A stretch of DNA of 64,000 nucleotides from Sphingomonas sp. UV9 (GTDB taxonomy: Bacteria > Pseudomonadota > Alphaproteobacteria > Sphingomonadales > Sphingomonadaceae). The notes under the pieces are model-generated. The model was not told the DNA's origin and did not search any database. It worked only from the letters and a program-made list of their open reading frames with translations. The stretch lies in assembly GCF_004101245.1 (NCBI RefSeq), contig NZ_SCIN01000001.1, positions 510,784 to 574,783 of the forward strand, given 5' to 3'. Position 1 is the stretch's first letter. Every line of letters starts with the position of its first letter. Shown one piece after another: positions 63,841 through 64,000 of this stretch. A program made the position numbers and the translations under genes.

Positions 63841-64000
63841 ATGCTCGCTTTCTTTCGTCGCCTTACCCATTCGAAGGTCGGCGTGGTCATCACCTTCATC
63901 GTGCTCGGTGTGATCGCACTCGCGTTTGCGGCCGGCGACATCACCGGGCTCAGCTCGATGACGGGCGGCGCAGGCATCACCGGCGGCGACGTCGCGAAGG
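63841..64000 (+). CDS. ppiD: Start of a PpiD-like periplasmic peptidyl-prolyl isomerase/chaperone
   Basis: Only 53 codons are inside the window. MLAFFRRLTHSKVGVVITF begins the protein, followed by a single TM helix (VVITFIVLGVIALAFAAG) and ITGGDVAK, the beginning of the SurA/PpiD N-terminal chaperone domain. In sphingomonads a PpiD homologue often faces tpiA. PpiD helps newly exported proteins fold at SecYEG. The rest lies outside the window. Confidence 0.85.
   Translation, partial: MLAFFRRLTHSKVGVVITFIVLGVIALAFAAGDITGLSSMTGGAGITGGDVAK

Overview
The window is chromosomal DNA from an alphaproteobacterium, most likely Sphingomonas or a close relative in the Sphingomonadaceae. It is GC-rich (by eye about 65-67 %) and densely packed on both strands. 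The content fits this group: a DivL-type pseudo-histidine kinase, AddAB instead of RecBCD, SdhE, a CC0125/CC1285-type lipoprotein, a large TonB-dependent receptor, and many intergenic GC-rich palindromes. I found no rRNA, tRNA, CRISPR array, insertion sequence or prophage. Most of the window is core chromosome. The most accessory-looking parts are a trimeric autotransporter adhesin with an AT-rich promoter, a vapD gene, and a five-gene MoxR/VWA operon.

Layout. 1-5 kb: the end of an M23/NlpD-like factor, tyrS, a PilZ protein, and recG with a small transporter facing away from sdhE. 5-15 kb: mfd, a lipoprotein, yjbQ, secA, argJ, vapD. 14.9-26.3 kb: a minus-strand series divL, tsaE, amgK, murU, addB, addA, trxA, with most junctions overlapping. 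26.6-38.4 kb: TonB receptor, a small chagasin-like secreted protein, ahcY with a perfect 20-bp palindrome upstream, yqgE, a peroxiredoxin, AMP nucleosidase, a Lys/Ala/Pro-rich membrane protein, an M2 dipeptidyl carboxypeptidase and an alpha/beta hydrolase. 38.4-43.7 kb: the adhesin (1734 aa). 44-48.5 kb: asd, mgtC-like, S9 dipeptidyl peptidase. 48.7-56.1 kb: a plus-strand run of an unknown protein, MoxR ATPase, GT-C membrane protein, CHAP protein, CocE/NonD hydrolase, VWA protein and a small tail-anchored-type protein. 56.2-64 kb: anmK, rimO, a tiny lmo0937-type protein, a serine hydrolase overlapping an M17 aminopeptidase, a secreted repeat-like protein, tpiA and the start of ppiD.

How the genes fit together. 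AnmK, AmgK and MurU are three enzymes of the MurNAc salvage route that returns anhydro-MurNAc to UDP-MurNAc. Nearby NlpD-like and CHAP proteins are also cell-wall factors. RecG, Mfd and AddAB form a replication and DNA-repair group. The secreted M2, S9 and CocE-type enzymes, with cytosolic M17, suggest a peptide-scavenging lifestyle. DivL is expected to act in the CckA-ChpT-CtrA cell-cycle pathway.

Non-coding structure. About sixteen intergenic palindromic elements occur. Most belong to one superfamily whose stem sequence varies by compensatory change while a GAAN loop and a CCCA flank stay fixed. They usually sit as inverted pairs 50-110 bp long. One supplies the Shine-Dalgarno of mfd.
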